Below are positions 6,491 through 16,700 of a stretch of DNA of 64,000 nucleotides, piece by piece. The first letter of the stretch is position 1. Each line of letters starts with the position of its first letter. Source of the stretch: Bacteroidota bacterium (GTDB taxonomy: Bacteria > Bacteroidota > Bacteroidia > Flavobacteriales > Flavobacteriaceae). The stretch is taken from the NCBI GenBank assembly GCA_023387965.1, contig JAEWHE010000027.1, positions 1 to 64,000 on the forward strand. The letters run 5' to 3'. A program made the translations under genes and the position numbers. A model generated the notes under the pieces. The model did no database searches and was not told where the DNA came from. It saw only the letters and a list, made by a program, of their open reading frames with translations.

Positions 6491-7342
6491 ATGAATTTTT
6501 TAAAAACCAAATTTAATGACTCCGAAGGCCTCATATCTAATTTTATGGGGCGTAATAATTCACTTTTGTGTCTCGAAAACAATGTGACGATTAACGAAGA
6601 TGTCAAGTTACAATTCGTATCAAAATTCATCGAATATTTAATTGAGAAAAAGTTCATTACAACAGAAATAATTAATTCAATTGATGATCTGAACGCTTGG
6701 TCAATTGATTTCCCAAGTTGGTATGGTGATTTTGATGAGTCAATTGGAAAAAAAATTGTCATTATTGGATCTGAACCTCATATTCATAATAAATATTTAC
6801 AAACCGTCTACGGATTTAATGGTGAAACGCACTTAGATGACTATTTAGACACAAGAAAATGCCATCCAATTTTTGGATTTATTTCTGAACTTGTTTCTCA
6901 TAAGTATAAAATTTCCAAAGGACAGGCACTTAAAGAATGTTATCTCACTGACCTATTCCCTTTAAGTCCATTTAGAGGAAATGGAAAAAGCGTCGGCAGT
7001 CCTGAAAAGCTACAAAAATTACTCGGACAAAATGGAAATTGGGTTGAGCTGAGACACAATTACGCGAAGCGAAATCTAGCATTTGAAATTGAACAAGTTA
7101 ACCCTGAAATAATAATAACTCAAGGGAAAGATGTTTTTGATGAAGTTGTAAAAATTTTGAAAATTGAAACAAAAGCTGAATGGATTCCTATAAAACCATC
7201 GACAGGCAAAAGGCAATTTATTAGAACTGTGACGTGGAATAATAGAAAGATAATTTCCGTTCCTCATATTGGTTCACAAAGAATGAGAACATTTTGGAAC
7301 AATAATATTCATCTTGTGAAAGAAGCGATATCGGAAATTTAA
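6491..7342 (+). CDS. Uracil-DNA-glycosylase-like fold protein
   Basis: A 283-residue protein when started at ATG 6491; an in-frame ATG at 6473 would overlap the upstream gene by 16 bases. The central part shows the order of blocks seen in the uracil-DNA glycosylase superfamily. First is KKIVIIGSEPHIH as motif 1-like, then a LTDLFPLSPF segment, then PEIIITQGKDVFDEV (the strand before the base pocket), and VPHIGSQRMRTF where a HPS motif occurs in true enzymes. The usual catalytic Asp/His pattern is not clear, so activity is uncertain. Bacteroidota encode related proteins often annotated as hypothetical. It is the last gene of the island. Confidence 0.6.
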   Translation: MNFLKTKFNDSEGLISNFMGRNNSLLCLENNVTINEDVKLQFVSKFIEYLIEKKFITTEIINSIDDLNAWSIDFPSWYGDFDESIGKKIVIIGSEPHIHNKYLQTVYGFNGETHLDDYLDTRKCHPIFGFISELVSHKYKISKGQALKECYLTDLFPLSPFRGNGKSVGSPEKLQKLLGQNGNWVELRHNYAKRNLAFEIEQVNPEIIITQGKDVFDEVVKILKIETKAEWIPIKPSTGKRQFIRTVTWNNRKIISVPHIGSQRMRTFWNNNIHLVKEAISEI

Positions 7343-7354
7343 ATATGCGCCATC

Positions 7355-7385
7355 CCCCGCTCCCGCGCGAATCCTTTCGCGTGGC
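7355..7385. repeat. REP-like element, copy 2
   Basis: Second copy of the element at 5907, with CCCCGCTCCCGCG and a CGCG...CGCG stem. It follows the last island gene by 12 bases. Upstream, ATGCGC (7345-7350) is what remains of the complement expected from the 6225 core region (GCGCAT at 6237-6242), suggesting the element disrupted the cassette end. Confidence 0.55.
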
Positions 7386-7455
7386 AACTACAAAAACCTG
7401 AAACAGATTTTAGCCGGATTTAATGAAATATTCTCATTTCATTAAACAACGAACC

Positions 7456-8544
7456 CTAAAAATCAAACTTCAACTGCACCACCACTACTTTTTTCTCTTC
7501 GGTGTTGAGGGACGAGAGCGAGATACCCAATAAACGCACGGATTCTTTTAAGCGTTCTTGGTAGAGCAATTCTTTGGCGGCTTCGAGGATCAGGCTTTTG
7601 TCGGCGATAAAATACGGTAGTGTCTTGCTACGGGTTTGCAGGGTAAAGTCGCTGTATTTTATTTTTAGCGTAATTGTTTTTCCGGCGATATTGTGGCGCG
7701 ACAATCTTTTTTGCAAGGTTTCCGCAATGTGTTCGAGCCTTTCAATCATAAATATCTCCGAAGTGAGGTTTTCGTTAAAAGTGTGTTCGGCTCCAACAGA
7801 TTTTGCCTTCCGTTCCGATTTTACCGCACTATTATGAACCCCACGAACAACTGAAAAGTAATAAGCTCCAGACTTCCCGAAATGTTTGACTAAAAAGTCT
7901 AACGGTTTTTCTTTCAAATCTTTTCCGGTGAAAATGCCCAGTTGGTACATTTTTTCAACTGTCACTTTCCCCACGCCATAAAATTTTCCAATGGGCAACG
8001 CTTCCAAAAACGAAATCACTTCGTCAGGATTGACCGTTTTTTGACCATTCGGTTTGTTATAATCCGAAGCAACTTTGGCAATAAATTTATTGATGGAAAT
8101 GCCCGCCGAAGCCGTGAGTCCTACCTCCGTAAAAATCCGGTGGCGAATTTCTTGTGCAATTAGCGACGCACTTGAATTTCCTTTTTTGTTGACGGTAACA
8201 TCAAGATAAGCTTCGTCCAAGGAAAGCGGCTCGACTAAATCAGTATAATCGTGGAAAATAGCATGAATCTTCCGGGAAATTTCTTTGTAACGTTCAAATC
8301 TTGGTTTGACAAAAATAATGTGCGGACAATTTTTTTTTGCCAAAAAACCACTCATGGCACTTCTTACACCAAATTTTCGCGCTTCGTAACTTGCCGCCGA
8401 AACGACTCCTCGAACCTCGCTTCCGCCAACAGCCACGGCTTTCCCCCGAAGTTCAGGATTGTCCATCTGTTCCACCGAAGCGTAGAAAGCATCCATGTCA
8501 ACATGAATAATTTTTCGTTGTAGCTGCTCCTCCTCCATCATCAA
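7456..8544 (-). CDS. dinB: DNA polymerase IV
   Basis: A 362-residue Y-family translesion polymerase. The palm motif HVDMDAFYASVEQ spans residues 14-26 and supplies metal-binding Asp16. The second active-site motif SLDEAYLD is at 108-115 (Asp110, Glu111). A helix-hairpin-helix thumb segment (LPIGKFYGVGKVT) and a little-finger domain follow. The C-terminus VVVQLKFDF looks like a beta-clamp-binding tail (QLKFDF close to QLxLF). Three adjacent Met codons make the exact start uncertain. It lies 13 bases after the Gcr-type gene on the same strand. No LexA box was identified. Confidence 0.95.
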   Translation of the reverse strand: MMMEEEQLQRKIIHVDMDAFYASVEQMDNPELRGKAVAVGGSEVRGVVSAASYEARKFGVRSAMSGFLAKKNCPHIIFVKPRFERYKEISRKIHAIFHDYTDLVEPLSLDEAYLDVTVNKKGNSSASLIAQEIRHRIFTEVGLTASAGISINKFIAKVASDYNKPNGQKTVNPDEVISFLEALPIGKFYGVGKVTVEKMYQLGIFTGKDLKEKPLDFLVKHFGKSGAYYFSVVRGVHNSAVKSERKAKSVGAEHTFNENLTSEIFMIERLEHIAETLQKRLSRHNIAGKTITLKIKYSDFTLQTRSKTLPYFIADKSLILEAAKELLYQERLKESVRLLGISLSSLNTEEKKVVVVQLKFDF

Positions 8545-8557
8545 AAATAATTAGTTG

Positions 8558-10624
8558 CTACGGCATCTCTTCTCGCGGAACCACTTGTTTTGGGCGATTA
8601 GTTGTAGGAAAGAAAAAACTGGAAGGTTTGGTTCGGAAATGTTTCCAGATGGAAGCGATGACAAACCGCAATTCCGAAAGGGGAATATTTCGCGACCTAA
8701 ACGCCAAGCCAAGTGACAAGGCAAAACTGACCAAGAAGTTAACCAAACCCACAACACCAATTCCTATGATTCCCCACGTGACGGTAGAAATTGCCACCAA
8801 ATAATTAGCACCGTATAATCCTAATGCTAAATTCCCGCTGGTGAAAGTGATATGACGAATGTCTAAATTAAGTCCGAAAAACAAACCAATCGATGCGGTG
8901 GATCCCATAAAAATCCCGAACCAGAAGTTAGAGATTACTCCAGCCCATTTTTTTTCGTAAAGTGATGCAATTTTTTGAGTTCTTACTTTCCCAAAACGGC
9001 GTTTCAGCCATGGATGTTCTTGAATTCTGTAATAAACGTGGTGGTGTTTGTCCCGATTAGCAACGCTTCCGGAGATAATTCCGGATAAAAATAGAAAGAC
9101 TCCGGCGATTGCAGCATGAAACATTGCAGCAGAATGTATCGGGCTTAAATCGATTAATAATTTGTGCCATTTTGCAGCCGCAATATTATATTCAAAAATA
9201 ATATCAATTAACCAAATTCCTAACAACGCCACGGGAAAAGCCATGATGACATTCCCCACAAAAGCAATAAATTGGGAACGGAAAACTCGGGCGAAAAGCA
9301 CTGCAAAAGCTTCGTGTTTTTCATTGTCATTTCCTTTTTTCTTCAAACCTTTTTCTAACGCGCTAACCAATGCTGTTGCCGTCATGGCAGGTTGCTTCGT
9401 TGCCAAAGTAAATCCGCAAAGGTAAATGGCAATAAATCCCGCAGAATAATTCATACTGTACAAAAAAGCATGACCAAACGAACTGGTTTCTACTTTTCCC
9501 AATAAAATTTTAATGATGCACAAAATTCCCACAATCAAACCACCACCTAAAGCCGCACGAAACATTTTTAAATACTCCATTCGAGATTCCGTAATGTATT
9601 TTTCGCCGGTTTTTGCGGTATGTTGGGTAATTTCGTACGATAATAATTGGGTACTTTCGTTCATTAAATCGCGGACATCGTTTTTGTAACAATTGTATTT
9701 AATGAGTTTCAACGCCAAATTAATGGTGTTGAGTTTTTTGTTTTCCTCACGATCCACAACTAACAACGGAATCAAAACTTGTAAGCGATACAGTTGCTGA
9801 CGGATTCGCAACAAATTTTGGTTTACCCGAAGTGAAATCCCGTATTTGGTAGAATTGGTGAAAGCTTTTTGCACAAAATCCGTACATTGCTTATGCAAAA
9901 TGAGCAATTGTTTGTAGCTTAAATCGGATGAATTGATGTAATGTAACGCGCCAGTTTTTCTAATGGCGTCGCCTACTTGGTGTAATTCTTTTTCAAATGC
10001 TGTAAATGGGCTTTCAAAATTATCATATTCCGGAACCATTTTAATCACGTCAGTTTCCATCGCTCTACCCGAAATTCTTTGGGTGATGATGTTCATGGCG
10101 TGTAACATTTCGGAAAGTGGTGACTGTTCGGCAACAGACTCGTAAAGGTCTTCGAAATTCATTAAATCGAAAAATTCTTCGAGTTGGATGATGGGAATTT
10201 TATTCACCCAAACTGCGTCAGTACTTTTGTAAAACACCTGATTCAGAACATATTCCAGCGATTCTTTCTCCGGTTGATGCGGTAAAAATTTAGAGAATAA
10301 TCTTTTTCTTACTTCAAAAATAAAATCCACATCACGTAAGATTCCGGCATCCGCCAAAAATTTATTGAAGCGTTTGCCTTGCAACAATTTTTTGATGTAA
10401 TAGGAAAGCTGAAGCCTGACGAAATCATTGTCGCGCAAAAAATCGTTTAAAAAATGCAAATGCACCATTCTAACGGTTTTCACGTTAGCCGGACGAATAA
10501 TTTCTACCAATTTAACCAAAAGTTCTAACTCATCTTCGGTTTGAGTCCAAAGCTGACTTTCGTCAAAATAATGAACTAAAAACGAATCAATGGAGAGTTG
10601 TGGTTTTTTCTTTCTAAACTTCAT
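8558..10624 (-). CDS. Gcr-type 'site-specific recombinase' family membrane protein
   Basis: A 688-residue protein of the PF10136-type family, named after the gonococcal Gcr protein. The first 340 residues are soluble and helical. The C-terminal half has about six to eight hydrophobic segments (for example AALGGGLIVGILCIIKILL, VIMAFPVALLGIWLIDIIF and AGVFLFLSGIISG), so it is an inner-membrane protein. No tyrosine or serine recombinase catalytic motif is visible, and the family name is probably misleading. It is probably cotranscribed with dinB. The real function is unknown. Confidence 0.85.
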   Translation of the reverse strand: MKFRKKKPQLSIDSFLVHYFDESQLWTQTEDELELLVKLVEIIRPANVKTVRMVHLHFLNDFLRDNDFVRLQLSYYIKKLLQGKRFNKFLADAGILRDVDFIFEVRKRLFSKFLPHQPEKESLEYVLNQVFYKSTDAVWVNKIPIIQLEEFFDLMNFEDLYESVAEQSPLSEMLHAMNIITQRISGRAMETDVIKMVPEYDNFESPFTAFEKELHQVGDAIRKTGALHYINSSDLSYKQLLILHKQCTDFVQKAFTNSTKYGISLRVNQNLLRIRQQLYRLQVLIPLLVVDREENKKLNTINLALKLIKYNCYKNDVRDLMNESTQLLSYEITQHTAKTGEKYITESRMEYLKMFRAALGGGLIVGILCIIKILLGKVETSSFGHAFLYSMNYSAGFIAIYLCGFTLATKQPAMTATALVSALEKGLKKKGNDNEKHEAFAVLFARVFRSQFIAFVGNVIMAFPVALLGIWLIDIIFEYNIAAAKWHKLLIDLSPIHSAAMFHAAIAGVFLFLSGIISGSVANRDKHHHVYYRIQEHPWLKRRFGKVRTQKIASLYEKKWAGVISNFWFGIFMGSTASIGLFFGLNLDIRHITFTSGNLALGLYGANYLVAISTVTWGIIGIGVVGLVNFLVSFALSLGLAFRSRNIPLSELRFVIASIWKHFRTKPSSFFFPTTNRPKQVVPREEMP

Positions 10625-10705
10625 AAACTTTTCGGGTAAACTTCTGTGTAAAAGTACAAATTGACTTTATTTTTTTTCCTACTTTAGGGCATAAAATTTA
10701 TATAA

Positions 10706-11179
10706 ATGCAAGAAATTGAACGCAAATTTTTAGTCAAAGACAACTCATTCAAAACAAAAGCATTAAAAGCCACCGCAATTGCACAAGGCTATTTGTCAAC
10801 GCATCCCGAACGAACCGTAAGAGTAAGAATTAAGGGCGAAAAAGGATTTTTGACTGTTAAAGGAAAAGGAAACGAATCCGGAACTACAAGGTTTGAATGG
10901 GAAAAAGAAATTCCGTTTGAAGAGGCTAAAATGTTATTACAATTATGCGAAAAAGGTGTGATTGAAAAAACGCGTTATGAAATTCCGGTAGGCAACCACA
11001 CGTTTGAAGTTGATGAATTTTATGGAGAAAACGAAGGCTTGGTTTTAGCCGAAATCGAACTTGCTCACGAAGATGAAATTTTCGAAAAACCAGAATGGCT
11101 TGGTGCGGAAGTTACCGGAAATGTTCAATATTATAATGCTTATATTTGCAAGAACCCTTATTCTACTTGGGAAATTTAA
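10706..11179 (+). CDS. CYTH domain protein
   Basis: A 157-residue protein of the CYTH superfamily (adenylate cyclase class IV and thiamine triphosphatase fold). The signature ExExK appears as EIERK at residues 3-7. Charged strands that would line the triphosphate tunnel follow: RTVRVRIKG, FLTVKGKG, FEWEKEI and FEVDEFYGENEGLVLAEIEL. Single-domain bacterial CYTH proteins usually hydrolyse inorganic triphosphate, so that is the likely activity. It is divergent from the Gcr gene and 11 bases upstream of a hydrolase gene in a probable operon. Confidence 0.9.
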   Translation: MQEIERKFLVKDNSFKTKALKATAIAQGYLSTHPERTVRVRIKGEKGFLTVKGKGNESGTTRFEWEKEIPFEEAKMLLQLCEKGVIEKTRYEIPVGNHTFEVDEFYGENEGLVLAEIELAHEDEIFEKPEWLGAEVTGNVQYYNAYICKNPYSTWEI

Positions 11180-11190
11180 ATTTTATTTCA

Positions 11191-12060
11191 ATGAAAAACC
11201 TACTGCTTTTATTGCTTTTTGTGATTACCGGAAATGCAATCGCTCAAAAAAAAACCACGATTACTTATTTTAAAAACGATACCCTTTCGCTTGATTTAGA
11301 CTTGTATTTACCGGAAAAAACGACGCGAAAAAATTTACCGCTGATGATTTTTGTTCACGGAGGTGGATTTTCGGGTGGTGAAAGAAAAAATGGTGAAAGT
11401 TTTTGCCAATATCTTTCTCAAAACGGTTATGCAGCAGCAACAATTACTTATACGCTTTACGCAAAAGGAAAAAATTTTGGTTGCAACGGAAAATTGCCCG
11501 AGAAAATTAAATCATTTCAGCATGGGGCAACCGCGGTATGGATGGCAACAAACTATTTTTTAAAGAATGCAGAAAAACATAAAATTGATCCAGAAAAAAT
11601 ATTTATTTCGGGTTCGAGTGCAGGTGCCGAAGCGGTGTTACATGCGGGTTTTTGGAATTTTAAAAAAATGAATATGTATCCGTCGGTGAATATTCCGGAG
11701 GATTTTCGTTATGCCGGAATTGTTTCGGGAGCGGGAGCGATTATGGATTTGAATTTAATCACCGAAAAAAATATCGTGCCCATGTTTTTTTTCCATGGCG
11801 ATAAGGATACCGTGGTACCTTATGGAACGGCGGCTCATCATAATTGTTCGACGGATGCTTCAAATTGGCTGATGCTTTTTGGTTCAAAATCTATTTATGA
11901 TCATACAATTTCGCTGAAAGAAAATGCTTTTCTGTACACGTTTTCGGGTGGAGGTCATGAATTTAGTGGTTGGCTTTTTGAAAAAAATCCGGCTCCGGTT
12001 TTATCTTTTTTAAACGATGTTGTAGCCGGAAAAAAATTCAACGGCGAAGTTGTGGAGTGA
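11191..12060 (+). CDS. Secreted alpha/beta hydrolase (esterase/lipase-like)
   Basis: A 289-residue protein starting at ATG 11191, which gives a signal peptide (MKNLLLLLLFVITGNAIAQ). An earlier in-frame ATG at 11146 overlaps the CYTH gene. The oxyanion motif HGGGF is at 56-60 and the nucleophile elbow GSSAGAE places Ser143 in GxSxG. The acid is likely in the HGDKDTVVP loop, and the catalytic His in GGGHEF near residue 265. This fits the hormone-sensitive-lipase/BD-FAE type of carboxylesterases; the substrate is unknown. Exported to the periplasm or outside. Confidence 0.85.
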   Translation: MKNLLLLLLFVITGNAIAQKKTTITYFKNDTLSLDLDLYLPEKTTRKNLPLMIFVHGGGFSGGERKNGESFCQYLSQNGYAAATITYTLYAKGKNFGCNGKLPEKIKSFQHGATAVWMATNYFLKNAEKHKIDPEKIFISGSSAGAEAVLHAGFWNFKKMNMYPSVNIPEDFRYAGIVSGAGAIMDLNLITEKNIVPMFFFHGDKDTVVPYGTAAHHNCSTDASNWLMLFGSKSIYDHTISLKENAFLYTFSGGGHEFSGWLFEKNPAPVLSFLNDVVAGKKFNGEVVE

Positions 12061-12086
12061 TTTAGGATTTGTGATTTAGGATTTGT
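12059..12086. repeat. Two tandem copies of a 14-base unit
   Basis: GATTTAGGATTTGT is repeated exactly at 12059-12072 and 12073-12086, starting in the stop codon of the hydrolase gene. AATCAC and CTAATCAC fragments follow. Non-coding, of unknown significance. Confidence 0.7.
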
Positions 12087-12137
12087 GATTGAAAGATTGC
12101 AGTCGCTAATTACCAATCACTTTTCACTAATCACTAA

Positions 12138-12270
12138 TGCAGCTCGCGTGAGGGATTGAGCCTTTGTTTGAGCTCGTTTTTTTGGTGTAACGAAGTGGAG
12201 CCAAAAAAACAGCGAGTGGCGAAAGCCCGACCTTTTGCTTCCCGACACTTCGGGGAAGCGAAAGGGCACG
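12138..12270. repeat. REP-like intergenic repeat with two hairpins
   Basis: The 317-base gap between the hydrolase and the efflux operon is filled by GC-richer repeat sequence. One hairpin is GCTCGTTTTTTTGG against CCAAAAAAACAGCGAG (about 12172-12214). The second is GCTTCCCG, ACACTT, CGGGGAAGC around 12236-12260. The GAAGCGAAAGG tail recurs in the repeats at 32957 and 57918. Several short reading frames across it on both strands are not genes. Confidence 0.55.
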
Positions 12271-12295
12271 CCCAAAAGAATATTCCTAAAAAAAT

Positions 12296-12328
12296 AAAAC
12301 CACCAAAACACGGATGCTTGGTGGTTTT
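12296..12328. terminator. Bidirectional intrinsic terminator
   Basis: AAAACCACCAA (12296-12306) pairs perfectly with TTGGTGGTTTT (12318-12328), with an 11-base loop and A/T tracts on both sides. It lies downstream of the minus-strand efflux operon and the plus-strand hydrolase. Confidence 0.8.
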
Positions 12329-12376
12329 GAACAAAAACAAAATCAATATAATTTGGGCATGAACCTAAATTATTTT

Positions 12377-13789
12377 TTACTGCCATCCGCCTCCTAAAGC
12401 GCGGTAAAGTTGAATGATGGCGTTGTATTGCTGGTATTTATTGTCGACTAAACTGAGTTCGGCATTTAAGGCGTTGTCTTTGGCGGTTAGAACTTCGAGG
12501 TAATTGGCCAAACCGTAGGTTAACAATTCGTCAGAATAATCGGCGGCTTTTTTGAGCGCGTCAACTTGCTTTTCACGAACGGTAATTTTGTAGGTTTCGT
12601 TTTCGTAGTTTGCCAAGGCGTTTGAGACTTCGTTTCCGGCATTGAGCAAGGATTGTTCGAATTGCAAATAAGCGGCTTGTTGGTTGGCTTGGGCAATTTC
12701 GTATTGACTTCTAATGCGTCGTTGGTTAAAAATCGGCTGGGTCAAACCTGTGATAACGTTAGCAAAAAGTGAATTGGTACTGAACCAATCTTTTAAATCG
12801 ATACTTTGGAAACCGCCTGTTGCGGTGATACGAAATGTAGGATAAAAATTACTTCTGGCAACGTTAGTTTGTTCGAAAAGTGCGATTAAATTATATTCTG
12901 CCGCAACAACGTCAGGACGGTTACGGAGCAAAGTAGCGGGAACGCCTAAAGTAATTTCGGGTTGCAATTTTTGCGATTCTAAAGTGCTTCTTTCGACTGG
13001 TTTTGGATTTTCGCCTAACAAAATATTGAAGCTGTTTTCTAAAACAATCAGGCTGTTTTTTAAGTCTGCAATGATGATTTCGGTGGCAAATTTTTGTGCT
13101 TCGGTTTGTTTCACGGCAACTTCTGTCACGTTTCCGGCATCTTTTAGTGCAAAAATAGTTTCTACGCTTTCATTACGGTTTTGCAAGGTTGATTCGGCGA
13201 TTTTAATTTGTGCATCAACGGAAAGCATTTGGTAATAAGTAGCAGCAATGTTAGCAATAAGCTGTGTTTTTACGGCTTGTTGTGCGGCAACGGTTTGCAT
13301 AAAATTAGCATTGGCTGCTCTTTTTCCGCTGCGAATTTTTCCCCAAATGTCGGCTTCCCAACCTAAATTTCCTGTGAGTTGGTATTGGTCAACATTTGTT
13401 GGACCGCCACTTCCGGCTACTAATCTACCGATTTGGGTATTTTTAGAAATTTCTTGATGGGTCCAATCGGCTCCAACTGAAAATGTAGGCAAATACGCTG
13501 CTTTTGCTTGTCTTAACGAAGCTTGTGCCCCAGCGATATTTTGCATTGCAATTTGGATGTCGAGGTTATTTTGCAATCCGTTTTTGATGTGATTTTGCAA
13601 TTGCGGATCGGTGAAAATATTTTCCCAAGAAACATCGGCTAAAGAAACCGTATCCGTTGCTACAACGGTCGTGCGGTAAAGATTTTCTGTTTTGAGTTCA
13701 GGTCTATTATATTCTTTGGCACTAAAACAAGATTGCATTACTGCAACAAGCGCCAAAAGTAAAAAACCTTTGAATATATTAGTTTTCAT
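12377..13789 (-). CDS. RND efflux outer-membrane factor (TolC/OprM family lipoprotein)
   Basis: A 470-residue outer-membrane channel of the NodT/OprM branch. The signal peptide ends in lipobox MQSC (Cys21). Two homologous halves with long coiled-coil helices are visible (SLRQAKAAYLPTFSVGADW near 100 and RPDVVAAEYNLIALFEQTN near 300). The conserved RNRPDV motif of the family is present as LRNRPDVVAAE. It overlaps the pump gene by 11 bases and is the last gene of the gbsR-adaptor-pump-channel operon. Confidence 0.93.
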   Translation of the reverse strand: MKTNIFKGFLLLALVAVMQSCFSAKEYNRPELKTENLYRTTVVATDTVSLADVSWENIFTDPQLQNHIKNGLQNNLDIQIAMQNIAGAQASLRQAKAAYLPTFSVGADWTHQEISKNTQIGRLVAGSGGPTNVDQYQLTGNLGWEADIWGKIRSGKRAANANFMQTVAAQQAVKTQLIANIAATYYQMLSVDAQIKIAESTLQNRNESVETIFALKDAGNVTEVAVKQTEAQKFATEIIIADLKNSLIVLENSFNILLGENPKPVERSTLESQKLQPEITLGVPATLLRNRPDVVAAEYNLIALFEQTNVARSNFYPTFRITATGGFQSIDLKDWFSTNSLFANVITGLTQPIFNQRRIRSQYEIAQANQQAAYLQFEQSLLNAGNEVSNALANYENETYKITVREKQVDALKKAADYSDELLTYGLANYLEVLTAKDNALNAELSLVDNKYQQYNAIIQLYRALGGGWQ

Positions 13790-16700
13790 AATTTTCGTTT
13801 AATGGTGAAAGGTTGTCATTAGCATTTTCGGTTGGAATTGGTTTTCCGGAAATTCGCTCTTGCAAACTTTGGAAAATCACAAATAAAACCGGAATTACAA
13901 ATACTCCGAAAATGGTTCCGATTAGCATTCCGCCAACGGCACCCATACCAATCGAACGGTTTCCGACAGCTCCAACTCCAGAAGATAATGCCAAAGGCAA
14001 TAATCCGAAAATAAATGCTAACGATGTCATCAAGATTGGTCGAAGACGTGCTTTTGCACCTTCAATGGCAGATTCCATCAAGTCCATTCCGTGACGTCGT
14101 CTTTGAATGGCAAATTCTACAATCAAGATGGCATTTTTGGCTAGTAAACCAATCAACATGATCAAGGCCACTTGGAAATAAATGTTGTTCTCCAATCCAG
14201 CAATTTTAATAAATCCAATAGCTCCGGCAATTCCGACAGGTAATGAAAATAATACTGACAATGGAACCAAATAACTTTCGTATTGTGCACTTAACAAGAA
14301 GTAAACGAAAATTAAACTTAAAAGGAAAACTCCAATAGCTTGGCTTCCGGCTAAAATTTCTTCTCTTGTCATCCCCGAAAATTCATAGCCGTAGGTTTGT
14401 GGCAAATGTTGGGCAGCAACTTCCTGAATCGCTTTAATAGCATCTCCAGAACTGTAACCCGGATTTGCTTTTCCGTTAACATTTACCGCTTTTAAAAGGT
14501 TGAAACGTGCCACAGCTTCTGGTCCGTAAATTCTTTTTAAATTGATGAATTGACTGATGGCAACTTGTTGTCCGTTAGCATTTCTAACAAAAATATGATT
14601 GATAGAATTTTCATCGGCGCGATCTTCCGGTTTAGACTGAATCATCACACGGAATTGTTTACCAAAACGGTTAAAATCAGTTGTGTATAATCCACCGTAA
14701 TAACCTTGCATCGTATTAAAAATATCCGAAATAGCAACTCCGGCATCTTTAGCTCTTTCCACGTTAATATCCATTTGATATTGTGGGAAATTCGGGTTAA
14801 AGTTGGTCATGGCATATTGAATTTCCGGACGTGCATTTAACGCGGCTAAAAATTCTCCTGAAACCTGACTTACTTTTTGCCAACTATCATCACCTTTGTC
14901 CTGAATTTTTAATTCAAAACCGTCTGCAGTACCAAAACCTTGAACGCTTGGTGGTGTGAAAAATAATAATTTAGCGTCTTTAAATCCGGCAGTTTTGGCA
15001 AATAATTCGCCTACAATGGCGTCAACGGTTTGATTGTCTTCTGTTCTTTCGGACCAATCTTTTAAACTAATAACCGAAAACGCGTAAGAACCACCATTCA
15101 CTCCATTAAGTAAACTAAATCCTACAACACTCATTCTGGCTTTAATCAATGGCATCGATTGAAAAACTGAATCCAGTTGATTTACCGCTAATTGGGTTTT
15201 TTCAAGAGTGGTTCCTGGAGGCATCGTCAAATCTGCCATGATAATTCCACGGTCTTCATTGGGGATAAATCCTGACGGTGTAGAACGGAAAAGCAATAAA
15301 GTGATTCCGGTAAAAACTACTAATCCTACAACCGTCACCCATTTTCTTTTTACCAAAAATCCAAGAGATTTCACATATTTGGCATTCATTTTATCGAAAC
15401 CCGTGTTGAAAGCAATGAAAAATCTGTCTTTTAAATTTTTCTTTTTACCATGATGTTCTTTGTGTGGTTTTAAGAAAAGTGCACACAAAGCCGGACTCAA
15501 AGTCAATGCGTTTACTGCCGAAATCAAAATGGAAACCGCTAAAGTAATTGCAAATTGTTGGTAGAAAACTCCCGAAGGACCTCCTAAAAATGATACGGGA
15601 ATAAATACTGCTGACATCACCAAAGTAATCGAAATAATCGCTCCGGTAATTTCGCTCATGGCAGAAAGTGTAGCTTCTTTCCCGGATTTTGCACCTTCGT
15701 CTAACTTGGCATGGACGGCTTCGACGACGACAATTGCATCATCCACCACAATACCAATTGCCAAAATCACCGCGAAAAGCGTCAACATATTAATCGAAAA
15801 TCCGAAAAGTTGCAGGAAGAAAAATGTTCCCACAATCGCAACCGGAACCGCAATTGCCGGAATTAATGTAGAACGAAAATCCTGCAGAAACAAAAACACC
15901 ACGATAAATACCAAGATAAATGCTTCAACTAAAGTTGAAATTACTTTGCTGATTGAGGCATCGAGGAAGGTTTTGGTATTAAAAGGAATTACATAATCAA
16001 TTCCCTCCGGAAAATCCGCTTTGGATTCTTCCATAATGGTCATGACCTCTTCAACAATATCTTGCGCATTGGAACCCGAAGTTTGGAAAATTCCCACAGC
16101 AACTCCTTCTTTTCCCATACCAAAGTTTTTAGAACCATAATTAAACGCTCCTAATTCTACTTCGGCAACATCACGAAGATGAACGAAATTTCCATTTCCG
16201 GCAGATTTGATTACAATATCCTCATATTCTTCTGCGGTAGAAAGTCGGCCTTTGTATTTAATTACATATTCATAAACTCCTTCGGCATTTTCACCAAATT
16301 TTCCTGGTGCTGCTTCTACGTTTTGCTCGTTCAAAGCTGCCTGAACATCTTTTGGCGCAATGTTATAAGCCGTCATTTTTTCGGGGTCAAGCCAAATTCT
16401 CATCGAATAATCTCTGGCACCGAAAACGTTCACCTGACCAACACCTTTTACACGCTGAAGTCTTGGAACAAGATTAATTTTGGCATAATTCTGAACAAAA
16501 GTTCCATCATATTCTGGATTATTTGAAAACATCGAAAGGAACATCAAAGCTCCTGATTGACTTTTGAAAGTGGTAACTCCCGTTTGGACAACCGCTTGAG
16601 GCAGTTTGCTGGTGGCTCTCGAAACACGATTTTGTACGTTTACCGCAGCAATATCGGGGTTAACTCCTAATTCGAAAAAAACAGTAATTTTTGCCGAACC

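Noticed and set aside
8558..10624. Real DNA recombinase or integrase for the cassette array
   Set aside because: The Gcr-family protein is a membrane protein with no tyrosine recombinase catalytic residues. It cannot be taken as the missing integrase.
12117..12386. Three overlapping short frames (12117-12386, 12134-12346, 12156-12362) on both strands
   Set aside because: They all cross the REP-like element and the terminator, are in mutually incompatible frames and lack homology signs.
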